From Apus apus (Eukaryota > Chordata > Aves > Apodiformes > Apodidae), in assembly GCF_020740795.1 (NCBI RefSeq), contig NC_067284.1, forward strand, positions 102,787,440 through 102,851,439: a stretch of DNA of 64,000 bases, in the 5' to 3' direction. A model generated the notes under the pieces. The model made no database searches. It saw nothing but the letters and a program-made list of their open reading frames with translations, and was not told the origin of the DNA. Of this stretch, positions 33,101 to 45,860 are shown one piece after another. Position numbers and translations under genes: made by a program. Positions within the stretch are counted from its first letter, which is position 1; each line of letters starts with the position of its first letter.

Positions 33101-33213
33101 TAGTGAATTTGGTGAGAGGGGTGAGAAAGAGGGAAAGTCTGACTTAAAACAGCTCATTCTTTCGTATCAACAAGGCTAGAAAAAAAATACGTAATTTTGT
33201 CTATGTAAAAAAA
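30144..33213. other. flank without recognised genes
   Basis: No exon-like frame, RNA gene or transposon was recognised. Unique-looking, AT-rich sequence. Confidence 0.6.
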
Positions 33214-34140
33214 TTCACAGAATCACAGAATCTTAGGGCCTGGAAGGGACCTCGAAAGATCATCTAGTCCAACCCCCCTGCCAGAGCAAGATCACCCAGA
33301 GCACATCACACAGGAATGTGTCCAGGTGGGTTTTGAAGGTCTCCAGAGAAGGAGACTCCACAGCCTCTCTGGGCAGCCTGTGCCAGTGCTGTGTCACTCT
33401 CACAGAAAAGAAGTTTTTTCTGATGTTTATGTGGAACCTCCTATGTTCCAGTTTGCACCCATTGCCCCTTGTCCTGTCACTGGACATCACTGAAAAAAGC
33501 CTGGCTCCATCCTCCTGGCACTTGCCCTTAACATATTTGTAAACATTGACGAGGTTGCCCCTCAGTCTCCTCTTCTCCAAGCTAAAGAGGCCCAGCTCCC
33601 TCAGCCTTTCCTCATAAGGGAGATGTTCCACTCCCTTCATCATCTTTGTGGCTCTGTGCTGGACTCTTTCAAGCAGTTCCTTGTCCTTCTTGAACTGAGG
33701 GGCCCAGAACTGGACACAGTATTCCAGATGTGGCCTCACCAATGCAGAATAAAGAGGTAGGAGAACCTCTCTTGACCGACTAACCACACCCTTTCTAATA
33801 CACCCCAGGATGCCATTGGCCTTCTTGGCTACAAGGGCACATTGCTGGCTCATGGTCATCCTCCTGTTCACCAGGACCCTCAGGTCCCTTTCTCCTACCC
33901 TGCTCTCCAGCAGGTCAGTCCCCAACCTATACTGGTACAGGGGGTTGTTCTTCCCCAGATGCAAGACTCTACACTTGGCCTTGTATTTAAGTTCCTCCCC
34001 ACTGTGCCTCTGGACTACATTCTGCAGAGCTCGCCTCATGCCTTGACTCAGCTGTGCTGCTTTCAGTGAGTAGCGTATTTGCCTGCCATCGGAGATACAT
34101 GCTTTGGTTAACCTGAAACCATCAGGAGCCAGATCAAATA
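33214..34140 (-). mobile_element. CR1 LINE, 5' truncated, with an open ORF2 C-terminus
   Basis: The 3' end is at 33214 (repeated 'cacagaatc' units on the plus strand, complement of the CR1 tail). The minus-strand frame from about 34147 to 33260 is uninterrupted over 295 codons. It encodes the C-terminal third of the CR1 reverse transcriptase protein ([66 protein letters not shown]). The first 50 or so codons are not clearly CR1, so the true 5' edge is uncertain. It is the best-preserved CR1 here. Confidence 0.9.
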
Positions 34141-34406
34141 CTTGCACCTGGAAAATATTTCAGGATGAACATGAGTGAACACCATTGCCCGATGTCCCAG
34201 AAGAGGTCACACATACAGAACATGATTGGCACTGTTTAGTTTAGCCTCTGCCACAGAAAGCTAGATGAGAACAGAGGTAAAACTGGATTTTCTTTATGCT
34301 CCTTGGTGAAGTAAGAAAATCTCCAAGCTATGCTGAAGCACTGAGTAAGCAGGAGGAGCCTTTCAGTCCCTCTTGCTCAAACTGTGGCACATAAATATTT
34401 ACTTAT

Positions 34407-34427
34407 GGGGCTGGGGTGGGAGGAGGG
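34407..34427 (+). other. G-quadruplex motif
   Basis: Four G-runs of 4, 4, 3 and 3 with loops CT, T and AGGA. Fits the standard quadruplex pattern. No promoter was recognised beside it. Confidence 0.5.
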
Positions 34428-36399
34428 ATGAACGGTAGGAGGGAAAGCACCAAGGATTTAGGTTTCATTATAGACTCACAATGAGGAATGTGACTGAGGT
34501 TATTCCAATTAATAGTTCCAAATAGTCTCAAAATGCAAGGTTGGGAGCACCTTACACTGACTATGCCATCTGGTGATATGAGCTGTGGAAGAAGGGTCTG
34601 GGTCTCTTCACATACCAAAAAAGTTAACCAAAGACTCATTTAATTAAAAGGAAGTTACAGCACTGCCTCCTTGTTCTTTAGTTTGTGCTCTTTTATGTTT
34701 TCAGTGCTGCAATTGGAAATTAAAGGATTTCTAATGAGTAAAAATGCAGGTGAATATAATTTTTCAGGTTAATGCAAGGAACAGAAAAAACTGCATTTTC
34801 CTCCAGAGCAAACCACTGATATTTCAGTTTTTCCACTAAACCAAATTAGCTTTCTCCAGAGCTGGAGTAAGTTTACATCCTGCAACTCTGTGCTCCACAC
34901 CATGTGATGCAGCATACACCATCCTCTCACAGATCCAGTGTTGCCCACAAAGTACAACTGTGCAGGGTGATCCAAAGAAGGTTTGCTGCAGCCCACACCT
35001 GTAGGGAAGGCTGAATCTCCTGCAATTCCTGGCCCTCACTAGTCCAAATCAAGGTGAGAGGCAATGGAAGTGAAACAAGGGAGCTTCTTCCTATCTCATG
35101 CTTTTAGTAGCCTTTGTCTTGCCAGCAGGAATGGTATCTGTAACTCAGGAAGAGCCTGGTATTCTTTGAATGGCAGCTGAGATGAGTGCTGGTATCTAAA
35201 GTTGAAGAAGACTGAATTTCAGAGCTGGGGAAATGGGGCACACAGAGCAGTTTCTGTGGGAGATGGGAAACCAGGAGCTGAGGAGCTGCATACAGGAAGT
35301 GATTCAATCAAGCAGTTCACTCATCAGTGGTAACAGATTAGAAATCAACTGGAACTGGGGAAATCAGTAATTGGAAAAGTGCCAACTCCTACTAGGAAAT
35401 AAAATAAGGGATGAGAAAAGGAAATTACTGGAGAAAAAAGATCAAGTAAAGGAAGGAACTGAGTGGGACAGGGATAGTTGGAGCCCATGGAAAAGGCTAC
35501 ATCAAGGAGTCATAAACCTGAGAACATAGAAGGTGAAAGCTATCAGGAAAATGGCCAATAATGTGAATTTTGAAGAGATGGGGAATGAGCCTGGAGGGTT
35601 ACAAAAAATAATTGGAACTTGGTAAAACAAGGTGATGGGGGCTTGGTGGACAAGCTTGAGGAATGGAGACTGAAAGTTGAAGAGAACAAAATCAGAGGGA
35701 AAAGAAAGAAACAGGTGGAATCTGAATAGAGAGGAGTGAGGAGAAAATGTGAGGCAGTGGGCAGAGACGTGTGCCTCTCTACACAACCTGTACTTGAGCC
35801 TGGATTGGTGTTCAAGCCCCTTGAGTTTTGCCATTTCTATCATATCATCATTTAGTCTACTTGATAATCTATCCATTATCTTTCTCCCACGCTTCCTGCC
35901 ACTCTCCCTGAAATCAATTAATATTAAAGTCACTGAATGCGACATGTGAGAATGCCTGTCTCCTTCACAGCATGAGACATTTGTCCTGTGGCAGTCAGGG
36001 ATGTGAGGCAGAGTGAACAGGACTTTCCCCGTGCATTCAGGACCTCTACCTTACTTACCATCTTGTTCTGAAGCTGCAGGCTGAAGGAAGGGACTGCACA
36101 GAGAGCAAGGACAGCCCTCTCATGAAGGTGGTCACATGTCAGCCTGGGAAACTGTACTTTGTCCTCTTCTTTGCCACAAAATTTCTGTGCAGTGCCGGGT
36201 GGATTTTTGAAATCAGAGGTGGTGACCGTCTGGGTGCTCCTCATATTACGCATGTGTGGGTGGAGATTTTGGGTCTGACATGAAGGAGTTCTGAGTTCTC
36301 ACAGCTGGAGCTGAGGTAATGCATGCTCTGCTTTGGGGACAGAAAGTAGAGAATTAAGTAAACGGAGAAATCAGGTCCTTGTGAGTACACAGAAGTAAT

Positions 36400-36540
36400 G
36401 GAAACTTTTGACCTTAATCACTTTGTGCTTCAGTTCCCTATGTGTAAAATATGGATTCTCCCACCCCCTCATGTTGCAGGGTTTATGAACAAAGATTAGC
36501 TAACATTTCAAAGATACTCAAATGCTTTAGCGGTGAGGCA
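36400..36540 (+). repeat. MIR/CORE-SINE-like relic
   Basis: The order of elements follows the MIR core: 'cactttgtgcttcagttcc' then 'tatgtgtaaaatatggat', 'catgttgcagggtttatga' and 'caaagatactcaaatgctt'. This is the best match of the three MIR-like stretches in the window. Confidence 0.55.
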
Positions 36541-37822
36541 AGAGCAAGAGTCTCTGAGTAATTTTATTTTCAGAGATATTTTTGAGTAGTATGTAAAGTG
36601 TGAGGCTCGGGGCTGAGCAACACAAAAGCCCAGATAGCTGCTCACCACATGACTAGCTTTGCAGCCTGTGTATGCAAAGAGATGGTAGTGGAGTGGAAAA
36701 AGTTATTGTGAGATCATGAAAGGACTCTCTTCTGAAGCACAGAGCAGCTAAAATAGAGTTGCAAAGGTAACTTACATTCTGGGATTTCCTACCCTGAGTG
36801 GTTAGTCTGAGGAACGTTTTTGTGTGCAGTGTAAACTTGTGTTAGCAAGCTCTTTTTGGTGAAATGGACATTTCTCTCTGTCTATAATGCAAGATGAGTC
36901 AGGCTTACCTTGCCATAGTGTGGTATACTGTGTTGGTCAATAATAGTGTTATTAATGCATTAATCTTAATTCATATATTGACATTCATAGTAGCAGGATT
37001 TTAGGAAAATGGCCAAGTATTGCAACCATTCTACAGAACTATCAAGATTTGAAATGAGCATTGAAAAGTTGGGAACGAAACCCCCAGATCCCTGCATCTT
37101 GCTCATTCTCCTAAAGATCAAACAAAACATGCATTTTTTTTCCAGTCACATGGGGTTAGAAACAATGTGTAAACAAGCATAGATCTGCAGTTTACCTTGG
37201 AGTCCAGTGCTTATCTTGTCATTTAACATAACTAGGGGCAGGTCTGGAAGTCTACTAGTTGTCTCACTATTTAACGTAACAAGGGGATGAAGAATTATTT
37301 GGGAACACGGAGTATGTTAGAGAAATCCAGGCCTGACACTGAAGGAAATCTTAATGAATCTTGATTTCACAAAAATCTCTGGGGTCTGGATGAATGTGAT
37401 TTGATAGAATCAAAATACCTTCTGGTATCAACAGCTCAAAGTCAGGGACACGGATGTGGGGTCTGGCTTTGGAATTAAAGGCAGTTTCCTTGAGTTGATT
37501 TTTACCTGTACCTTCATGAGCAAAGGGATACTCCTTTCCATTGCACTGAGAGTCTGTGGAATCCCCTCAAATAACTGACAATGAAACCATAACTGATACT
37601 TCTAATGTCACACATTTGGTGGTTTGTTTTTAAAAATTTCTGTGAGTCACAGGAATCTGTAAGGCCAGTTGGGAGTAGGCAGAGAAAAAAGAAACTCTCT
37701 AAAGTGCAGGTTGCTAATTATAAAAAAGTCAGTGGAGAAAAAAATAAAACCCCCAAACTAATTATAGGTCCTTACACTAGTCACTGTTTGGGTACAGAAA
37801 CATTTAATTTCTGAGCAAAAAA

Positions 37823-38045
37823 GAATCATAGAATCATAGAATGCCAGGTTGGAAGGGACCTCAAGGATCATCTGGTCCAACCATTCTAGGTAATACTATA
37901 GTTTATATGAGATAGCTCAGCACCCTGTCAAGCTGAGACTTAAAACTGTCCAGTGCAGGGGAATCTACCACTTCCCCTGGGAGACTATTCCAATTTTTAA
38001 CTGTCCTCATGGTGAAAAATTTACCTCTTGTGTCCCACAACTTTT
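37823..38045 (-). mobile_element. CR1 LINE 3'-end fragment
   Basis: Begins with tandem 'aatcatag' units and 'ggttggaagggacctcaagg', the complement of the CR1 3' end. It then continues through the 'ccacttcccctgggagactattcc' type region for about 220 bases before becoming unrecognisable. Confidence 0.9.
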
Positions 38046-39236
38046 TTTTCTTCTCCATCATGAAAATAAGATTGGAGATAAATTTATTCCAAATGTTGTT
38101 ACAGTCTGTGGATTCAGTGCAATGAGTCTGCCACCATTTGGGATATTTATCAGTAACATTTTAAAACTCAGTACACACAATTTTCCTGGTGGCTGTCTTC
38201 AGTGTCTAGTGTCTTCCCTTGGGCTCAGACATGAGATTTCTTTTTCATATACTCTGTATTCATAGCAGGAAAAGCAATGTTTTGTCTCCTTTTTACTTTC
38301 TTTTAAACTTTCTTACTTACTTTAACAATGTGACTTCAAACTAGTACTGAAGCTTTCTTTAATTACACTGTGGAAGTAATAAGTAAAAGCATAATATAAA
38401 TGCATCTCCAGCCTTTCCAAGGCAAATCCAAGAAAAGCAGTCATTAAACAAAAGGATTTGTGCCAATTCTTATCTTTTCTTCTGCTGCAGCTTGAAATTG
38501 TGGGTCTGACATCAACTACTGGAAAATGTTTAATACTAGCTGTGAGCAGAAAATGCTGCAGGTCTCAACATACCATTTTTCTTCACCACAATATCAGCAT
38601 GTATCTCATTTAGACAGCTGACTCTCTGCTGTATTTGCTGTTGTGGTGTATTAGGATTTGCTTGCAACAAACACTGTCAGTCAGGATTAGGACCTGTGGC
38701 ATGGAGGAGGCAATGGGCACAAGCAGTTCCTGAGAGTTATGTTGACATCTGGAAGAGAACTTAGAAACAGTAACACAGTTCAAGGAGGTCTTAAGTTCTA
38801 TGATTCATCTCAAGCTATTAAGGACCCTATTAATGAGGTTTTATGGCAGACAGATTCTTAGGGAGTGTCTCTACTACGTTACTTCTGAAAGACAATCTTT
38901 TTGGCATATCTCTTCTCCTGCAATAAGATATTTTTTTTGGACAAGGATTCAGCATGGGGTTGCTGATTTTAATTCTTTATGGTGTTGTCTTTAATCCAAT
39001 CCATTTGAACATCTGGATTATTATCTGGAATAACATATCTATTTTTCATAGTGGCCTGATGCATGCAAACACACAAACATACGCCCTAAAGTTTCTACTC
39101 TATTTTTTGAACAACAGAGAAAAAACAAAGGGAGAGGCAGTTCAGTGTAGGTAGAGTTCATATCTTACCTGAACAGCTGATATAGTTGGAAAAAATAGAC
39201 AAAAATGGGGTGCACAAGCCCTCCTTCCAGTTTGAA
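38046..39236. other. flank without recognised genes
   Basis: AT-rich sequence between two CR1 fragments. Nothing was recognised. Confidence 0.6.
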
Positions 39237-39738
39237 ATCACAGAATCACTGAATCACCAAGGCTGGAGAAGACCTTTAAGATCATCAAGTCCAGCCTATG
39301 ACCAACACCACCACATCAGCTAGACCATGGCACTAAGTGCCACATCCAGCCTTTTCTTGAACACATCCAGGGATGATGCCTCCACCACTTCCCTGGGACG
39401 TCCATTCCAATGTCTAATCACCCTCTCCATGAAGAAATGCTTCCTAATATCCAACCTAAACCTCCCCTGGAGCAGCTTCAGGCCATGCCCTCTTATCTTG
39501 TTGCTAGTTGCCTGGGAGAAGAGCCCAACTCCCACCTGATTACAACCTCCCTTCAGGTAGTTGAAGAGAGGGATAAGGTCTCCTGTGAGTCTCCTCTTCT
39601 CCAGGCTAAACAGCCCTAGCTCCTTCAGCCTCTTCTCATAAGACTCTCCCTCTGGTCCCTTCACCAGCCTCGTTGCTGTCCTCTGGACCTGCTCCAGCAC
39701 CTCAGTATCCTTGAAGTGAGTGGCCCAGAAGAGAAGAT
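39237..39738 (-). mobile_element. CR1 LINE fragment, 5' truncated
   Basis: The minus strand encodes the CR1 ORF2 C-terminus over 39700-39320 without a stop ([76 protein letters not shown]). The 3' UTR and 'atcacagaatcac' tail follow to 39237. The wording differs from the 33.2 kb copy, so it is a different subfamily. Confidence 0.92.
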
Positions 39739-40381
39739 TCAGTTTTCAAAAATGAAGAGGCATATTTGTAGGCTGGAGAAAACATCTTTCACTGGGAGAT
39801 TTAAAGGCCACAGAACTTTGGGCTGAAAGAACATTAGCTTAGTTTTTGATAGGCATTTTCTAAAGGAAACAGGATTAAGTACTAATTGTAGAAAAAGGCA
39901 AACAAATCCCAGTGGCTAGAGGTCAAAGCTAGACAATTTCAAATGAGAATTTAGACTCTCATAGCTAAACTATGGTTAATTGTTATTGGAACAAATAGAA
40001 GATGGAATCGAGATCTCTTGAATGTCAAATCAAAACAGGACAGTTTTCTGGATGATAAGCATCAATATAACACCACTGAATGCAGCTACATTCAGTGCGG
40101 GGGTGACTAGAAGACATGTTACGCTGAGATCAGCAACCTATCTGATTGCCTCTTTCAGCCTATGAATCTCTGAGGCTGTAGGTGATCACTTTGTTGAAGA
40201 ACACATAAACCTCCCACTGCTTAGATAAACAGGTCACAAACCCAACTGCACTACACCTTCTTTAGGGTAAAAGGGCTGGAAGATATTTTCAGAAATAGCT
40301 AAATGATTTGAAAGTGCAGGTCCCACCTTCAAAGGTGACCTTTGTCTCATCAGGGCTGAAAAGTGTGGATTATTGCTAACA
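39739..40381. other. flank without recognised genes
   Basis: Nothing was recognised in this stretch between two CR1 fragments of opposite orientation. Confidence 0.6.
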
Positions 40382-41008
40382 TGAGCTGGCAATGTGTCCT
40401 CATGGCAAAGCCAGCCAACAGCATCCTAGGCTGCATCAGAAGGGCTGTCACCAGCAGGTAGAGGGTGGGGATCCTTCCCCTCTGCTTAGCCCTGGAGACA
40501 CACACCTGGAGTGCTGAGCTCCACAGTGCTAGTGAAACATTAACTTGCTATGGTGAGACCACTGAAGGGCCACAAAGATGATGAAGGCACTGGAGCATTC
40601 TTCATATTAGGAGAGGCTGGAAGAGCTGTATCTGCTTCACCTGGAGAAGAGAAGGCTCAAGGGGATTTAATCAATGATGTACAAATACCCACATGGGAGG
40701 AAGTAAAGAAGAGGGAGCCAGCCTCTGCTCACTGGTGCTCAGTGACAGGATGAGAGGCAATGGGCACAAACTGAAACACATAAAACTCCACTTAAACATA
40801 ACAAAACCTTTTTTATTGTGAGGGTGGTCAAACACTGGGAGTTGTTGCCCAGAGATGCTGCAGAGTATCCACCCCTGGAGGTATTCAAAACCCAATTGGA
40901 CACAGTGCTGAGCACCCTGCTCAAGTTGAGCTTCCTCTGAACTGGGTGACCTCCACCAGATGATGTCCAGAAGCACCTTCCCACCTCAGTGACTCTGGGA
41001 GTCTGTGA
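40382..41008 (+). mobile_element. CR1 LINE fragment, older, plus orientation
   Basis: The nucleotide order follows CR1 ORF2 to 3' end: 'gccagccaacagcatcctag', 'gctgcatcagaagggctgtc', 'acctggagaagagaaggctc', 'gaggcaatgggcacaaactg', 'ggaggtattcaaaacccaa' and a final 'cagtgactctgggagtctg'. Frameshifts and stops break the protein frame, so it is an old copy. Confidence 0.85.
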
Positions 41009-44000
41009 GCATGGTAAAGAGGCAAACTCAGCCAATATATTCCACCCTGACAGGTTTCTTTGTCTGGATGTACCTTGGTTTCTGATAATCACACAAATAC
41101 CACTCTCCATACTTGCCTTGCTGGATGTGGGAGCTCACAAACAAGTACATTGTCTCACACTACAATACTATTTATATTCATTGGGAAGTGTGTTTGTATT
41201 AATACATAAATAAAACCAAAGATATCCATAAACGAATATATACAAAATAGTGTTTCATACCAATGCAACTTGCTCCAATTCTACAGCTAGTAATTAATAA
41301 AAAGTATTGACTACAGCTATGTCTTAGAACTGTTACCAGTACAACTGTGTTGGCAGAAAGTCATGTCTCTTATTACATGTTTATACTAATTTAAAAAAAA
41401 TAAAATAAGTAGGATACTGAAGTCCTAAGTATTCATGTAAAACATCTGGCATAAGCTCCAAAATCACATAGGTATTTTTGAACCATTCCATCTTCATATG
41501 CAGGTAATATAGGGCAAGTAGCCATCTGCTTCCAGAGGAGACATATTTACACTGCTGTGAAGGTGCTCTATGCTTCTGTACTGCAGCAAACAACAAAGAT
41601 TATATTGATAGAAGTTAGCTCTTCCCTGATAAACTGTGTCTGAAGCAAGAATTGTGCTATTCCAGTAAAAAATCAGGCCACTCATTTACAAAGTTACTTG
41701 CCAAAAATCTGAGGTTGTCTCAGGAACTGACTCTAGTAAGTAAGGCTGCCTAGGTGTGGATACTTCAAACACATCCTAAAATTGGATTAGCTCAGGTGGA
41801 AGAGACTTGTGTTTGTAGACATTGGATAGAAAGTCTGTTCACCAACATACACAGGATCTTCAACTCAAGTAGAGTGAAACATCATCCTGTTAACCCACTC
41901 ACAAAAGGAGGGGGTGTAGTTCTTCTGTGTAGGGCCTCTATCCACAAAGCAGTTATCTGTCATAAAGCTGTGCTCACTTTCAAGAAAACCAAAAACGGCC
42001 AAGTCGGGTAACAAACATCTTTGTACAGCTGTGTTTTGAGTGGATGAGGTATGCACAAAACCAGCAATATTCTCCTTAGGAAGGTATATAGAAGCAGCCT
42101 TTTTAATATAATGTAACTAGTAATTATTTTTTTTTAAATAATCTTTGCCATTAGGTTCTTCAAAGATTACTGGTTTTTTGGGGTGTCTAATTTTTTGTCT
42201 ACCAGCCACTCAAAATAAACTCAAGGAAAGACACTCATGCTGCACTATAGAAGATTCTGGTCTTTTGAGTTTCTCAAAAAGACACTGCCAAACAAAGGCC
42301 AGGGAGGTGACAAGTCACTTCTGAGGGGTTTCCCCACAAAGGCTGGAGTATGCTTCTGGGTGCACATTAGCAAGTATTACTCCTGGGTTGTTGAAGCACT
42401 GAGCTCCATGATTTTCAAACACAAGTGTTTAATGCTGCTGCAAAAAAAGCTTTGGCATTTCCCTGCCGAGCAGTCATGACAGAGGGTAGTTTCACCTTGT
42501 GAGGGTTGCCTCTGGCCAGCAGTATAAGGCTGCCATGGCTGAAGGGACAACATGCATGATCCTCCTGACATTATTTTATCAGTGGGAGGGAGTCTGCTGC
42601 TGCTAGATGCTGCTGAAGAGGCTTGAAAAGTTGCACAGTAACTCAGGTTGCTGATGCTGCATGATGGTAACGTGCACCAGGTTACAAAGTTGCTGCCATT
42701 GTGACTTTAGGCCATAGTACTTTTCTGCTGGCAGGTGCGTGTTTACAGAATTAAAAGAGTTAAGTATGAAATGCTGATCTAAGAAGAAAGGTCAAACCAT
42801 TTTCATCCTTTCCTGTTGTCTCCCTGGATTTCCACGGCATTTTGGCATGATAAAGTTTTTACATCTTTCTCCACAAATAATTAATCTGCTAATGCATCTC
42901 TCTTAACTTCATTGTTCTTTTCATACCTGTCAGTGCCCCAGTGGTTGCTTAGGGACAGCTGTTAACATCCAACCCATTTTCGTCACCTTAGTTACATGAT
43001 CAGTATCACCCAAAAAGGGTTCAGATTGAAGTCACTGGTTCACTGCGTGTCTGTCTTCTGCTACATGTTCAGTGGAAAGGCCCATCTTTGCTACACTGGT
43101 CTGGAGTACAACTATGTGCTAAAGATACATGCATGTGGGAATGAAAAGTCCCTGTGGGAATAAAAAGCCACAGTGTTCTTAGAAATGGATGGCTCGTGGA
43201 AGTGGTGAGTGTAGTGGTCAGTAATCTCAGCCCACTTTGTGTGCCAGATATGGGAGGATGCGCCCACGCTTGTCAACCTTTTTATAGGTATAGGCTAATT
43301 TAGCATTGCTTGACTGCTTTCTTTTAAGTAATAACTTATTTCTTCTTTTTTTTTTTTTTCTTTTCTTTTTTTTTTTTCAGAGGGGAATGCCAGACTTGAC
43401 TAACAAAGACAAGGGCAGACTAAATGTTTCCTTAACAGGAAGCCACTAGCTCTCCGCTTAGCGAGTGGGGAGGAAAAGCCTTTAAAGCTGTTCAAACTTT
43501 CTTATGCAAATTTCAGTTGCACACAAGTTAAACTTTTGGAAGAATGTCCCAGGGAAAACCAATTGGAAATTGTGCCCCTCAGTCCCTGTGGTTTCTCAGT
43601 GGTTATAAATGCATGGTACAGAAAACCACATGCAGCACCACACAGAAGTCTAAAGGTGAGGAGTCTTTCAGGTGTCCCAGGTTGTTGTTCCCAGTTTCCA
43701 TCAGATCTGGTTATGGCTGAGGATAACATCTCTTCTAAGAAAAGCATTAGAAGAGCTTTGAAGCAAAACCAGAGCATTGAAAGGCAAAGTAATGCAGTCC
43801 CCCTAGAGGAACATGACAGCTTCTCAAATGAAGGCATTTTCTAAAGTTATAGCCAGAAAATTAGTGTTTGAGTGGCTATTTAGAATATCTACATATACAA
43901 TTGCCATTATTAGAAATTATCTTAGAGTCCTGTCAAAGATCCAGGATGCTTTTTATCTGCTCTTCTCACAAACATCAAGGATATTATTTCTATATTCAGA

Positions 44001-45604
44001 CTGTTGTGCCTTGGACTTGCAGCCTGTATGCATACTTTCTTTGTGACCTTGGTGGTGCTGAAGATAAGCACATGTGCAGGGACTGAGGCCTTAGTCAGTG
44101 GCAAGATGCCATTAGAGGGTAAAGCAGAAAGAGTGATAAGTGAGAGATGGGCCGTTGTTTACATGTTGTCCTCTCCAGCCCTCAGGGAGCAAAGGAGTCT
44201 TATGGATGTAAAGCAGTTCAGATTAATTAAGAGCCCTTGCAGCTGCCATAAACTTTCTTCCCTGGACCTCTGCCTCTCTCTTGCCGAGAGGCACAGAAAA
44301 CAGTTGTGTTGGTTTCCATTGGACTTTGTGGGACAGTCTGCACAGGGACAAGTGTCTTGGTGTGTGTGTGAGGTTGCCTTAAAACTTCATGGTCTGGCAC
44401 ATACATCCCAGGGCTGAAGATCCTCATGTGCCTGGCCCAGTGGTGGTCAAACAGACCAACCTGTGGGTCTGCTTTTGTATAGTCCAGCATCTAATGGTTC
44501 TAAGGAGGGGACAGCACAGCTGAGTATCAGGACAGCAGAGGCATGCCCCTGCCTTCACCTCCCAGCCCCCTCCTGTCAGAAAAGCAGGCAGTAGCTTATA
44601 CTACCAAAGATGCCTTTTGCATTTGAGTGAGCTGCCTGCAGCTGAGGTATCTGCCTGCGCAAAGCAGGCACAAAGTCCTAGGAGGTGTTGCTGCCTCACC
44701 TAATGCTTCAGAGCAAGAAGTGCAGTCTGTTCCTTGAGCTCTGGGCCCAGTGTCCTCAGCAACCCCTTCACTGACCAAAGGGACAGTGTTTTGTTGTGGG
44801 AATATGGCCATGCATCTTCATGAGGACTGTCTGCCTACTATCCAGCTTTTGGTGTACAAGACCTGCTTTGTATTCTTACTTCTGCTATGGTATCTCTGTC
44901 CCTCAGTTTATTCACCCATCACATATGAATAAGGATGCTGCTCTCCTTTAAGTCTGTTGAGCAATGTGAATGAAAGCCATGCACAGGGGAGAAGAACTGC
45001 AAGAGGGGAGAACATAATGCTGGCCTGTGGTGTGCTTCTGTGCTATGTGACAGCTCTAATCCTTGTCAGATAAGGAGAGAGATGGTCTGAGTTGCTTAGA
45101 TATCCTCACTTTGAAGGCATCTTGCTTTTTGAGGAAGCAACCACTTCTATCCATGTGGCTGATGTCTGAGAGAAGTGACCATTCTAGAGAACTGAAAGTG
45201 CTTTTTGGCACACTGGAGAATTTCATTTCCAAACAGATAAGCACAGCGCTTGTTCCTGAGAAACAACCCTAGTCAAATTGACTGTCCACAGCCATAGGTC
45301 ATCAGATGGCCACACATCAGCAGATAAAGTACTCCAGGCCCTGCTGGAGGGTGAGAGATGTTGAAGGAAAATTCCTTGGTGCTGCAGAAGGTAACAGGGC
45401 AGCAGTGGAAGCAATGCTTCAGGAGGCAGCATTGTTTTCTCTGAGTGATTGCTGATCCTTTAGCCCTGCCTGATGTTAGAGAAACTGTGTTGCTGCACAG
45501 TTACCATCTTTCTCATGATACTTAAAATGGAGGTTTTAACACTTTTTAGCATCAGTGGAGGCTACATTGCTTTTTGCAGTATAAGGATGAGATGAGTTTT
45601 TATT
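41009..45604. other. flank without recognised genes
   Basis: No gene was recognised. A long polypyrimidine run ending in CAG at 43338-43380 looks like a splice acceptor but is followed by no recognisable exon. Open frames at 43536-43844 (102 codons) and 44004-44417 (137 codons) on the plus strand match no family I know and are probably chance. Confidence 0.55.
43338..43380 (+). repeat. pyrimidine-rich tract ending in CAG
   Basis: T-runs with C interruptions, then CAG. Most likely a simple repeat. It is acceptor-like on the plus strand. Confidence 0.7.
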
Positions 45605-45860
45605 GAGTCATAAGAGACAAGGTAAGAAGCCTGGCACTCAGAGGTGATCTGTTCTATCCCTGCCCTGAAGCAGGACCCCACACACCTCAGCTCATCCCAA
45701 CATATGCCCCTATTACCTGTTTTAAACACCTGCAATGATAATGGCTTCACACTCCCTCTTGATGGTCTGGTACAGTGTCTCTTTAGCTTTACTGACTGCA
45801 GGTGTCTCCTCACATTTACCTTACAGCTCCCTAACTTGTGCACTCTGCAGTTGGAGCCAA
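45605..45860 (-). mobile_element. ancient CR1/L3-type LINE relic
   Basis: The plus strand reads like the complement of an old amniote CR1 3' region: 'gatctgttctatccctgccc', 'tgaagcaggaccccacacac', 'cctgttttaaacacctgcaa', 'tgatggtctggtacagtg' and 'aactgc'-type ends. It is heavily diverged and lacks the young CR1 tail repeats, so it should be older than the other copies. Confidence 0.6.

Larger units (their letters stand above)
34141..37822. other. flank without recognised genes
   Basis: Contains a MIR-like relic (36400-36540) and a G-quadruplex motif (34407-34427). A purine-rich stretch at 35400-35720 gives a pyrimidine-rich antisense open frame that resembles no known protein. No gene was recognised. 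Confidence 0.6.

Noticed and set aside
35502-35945. 147-codon minus-strand open frame rich in Phe, Leu and Ser
   Set aside because: Pyrimidine-rich translation of a purine-rich stretch. The hydrophobic look comes from base composition, not from membrane segments.
40399-41008. Tempting reading of the 40.4 kb region as a gene with several short exons
   Set aside because: The word order matches the CR1 ORF2 to 3' UTR, so it is an old LINE fragment.
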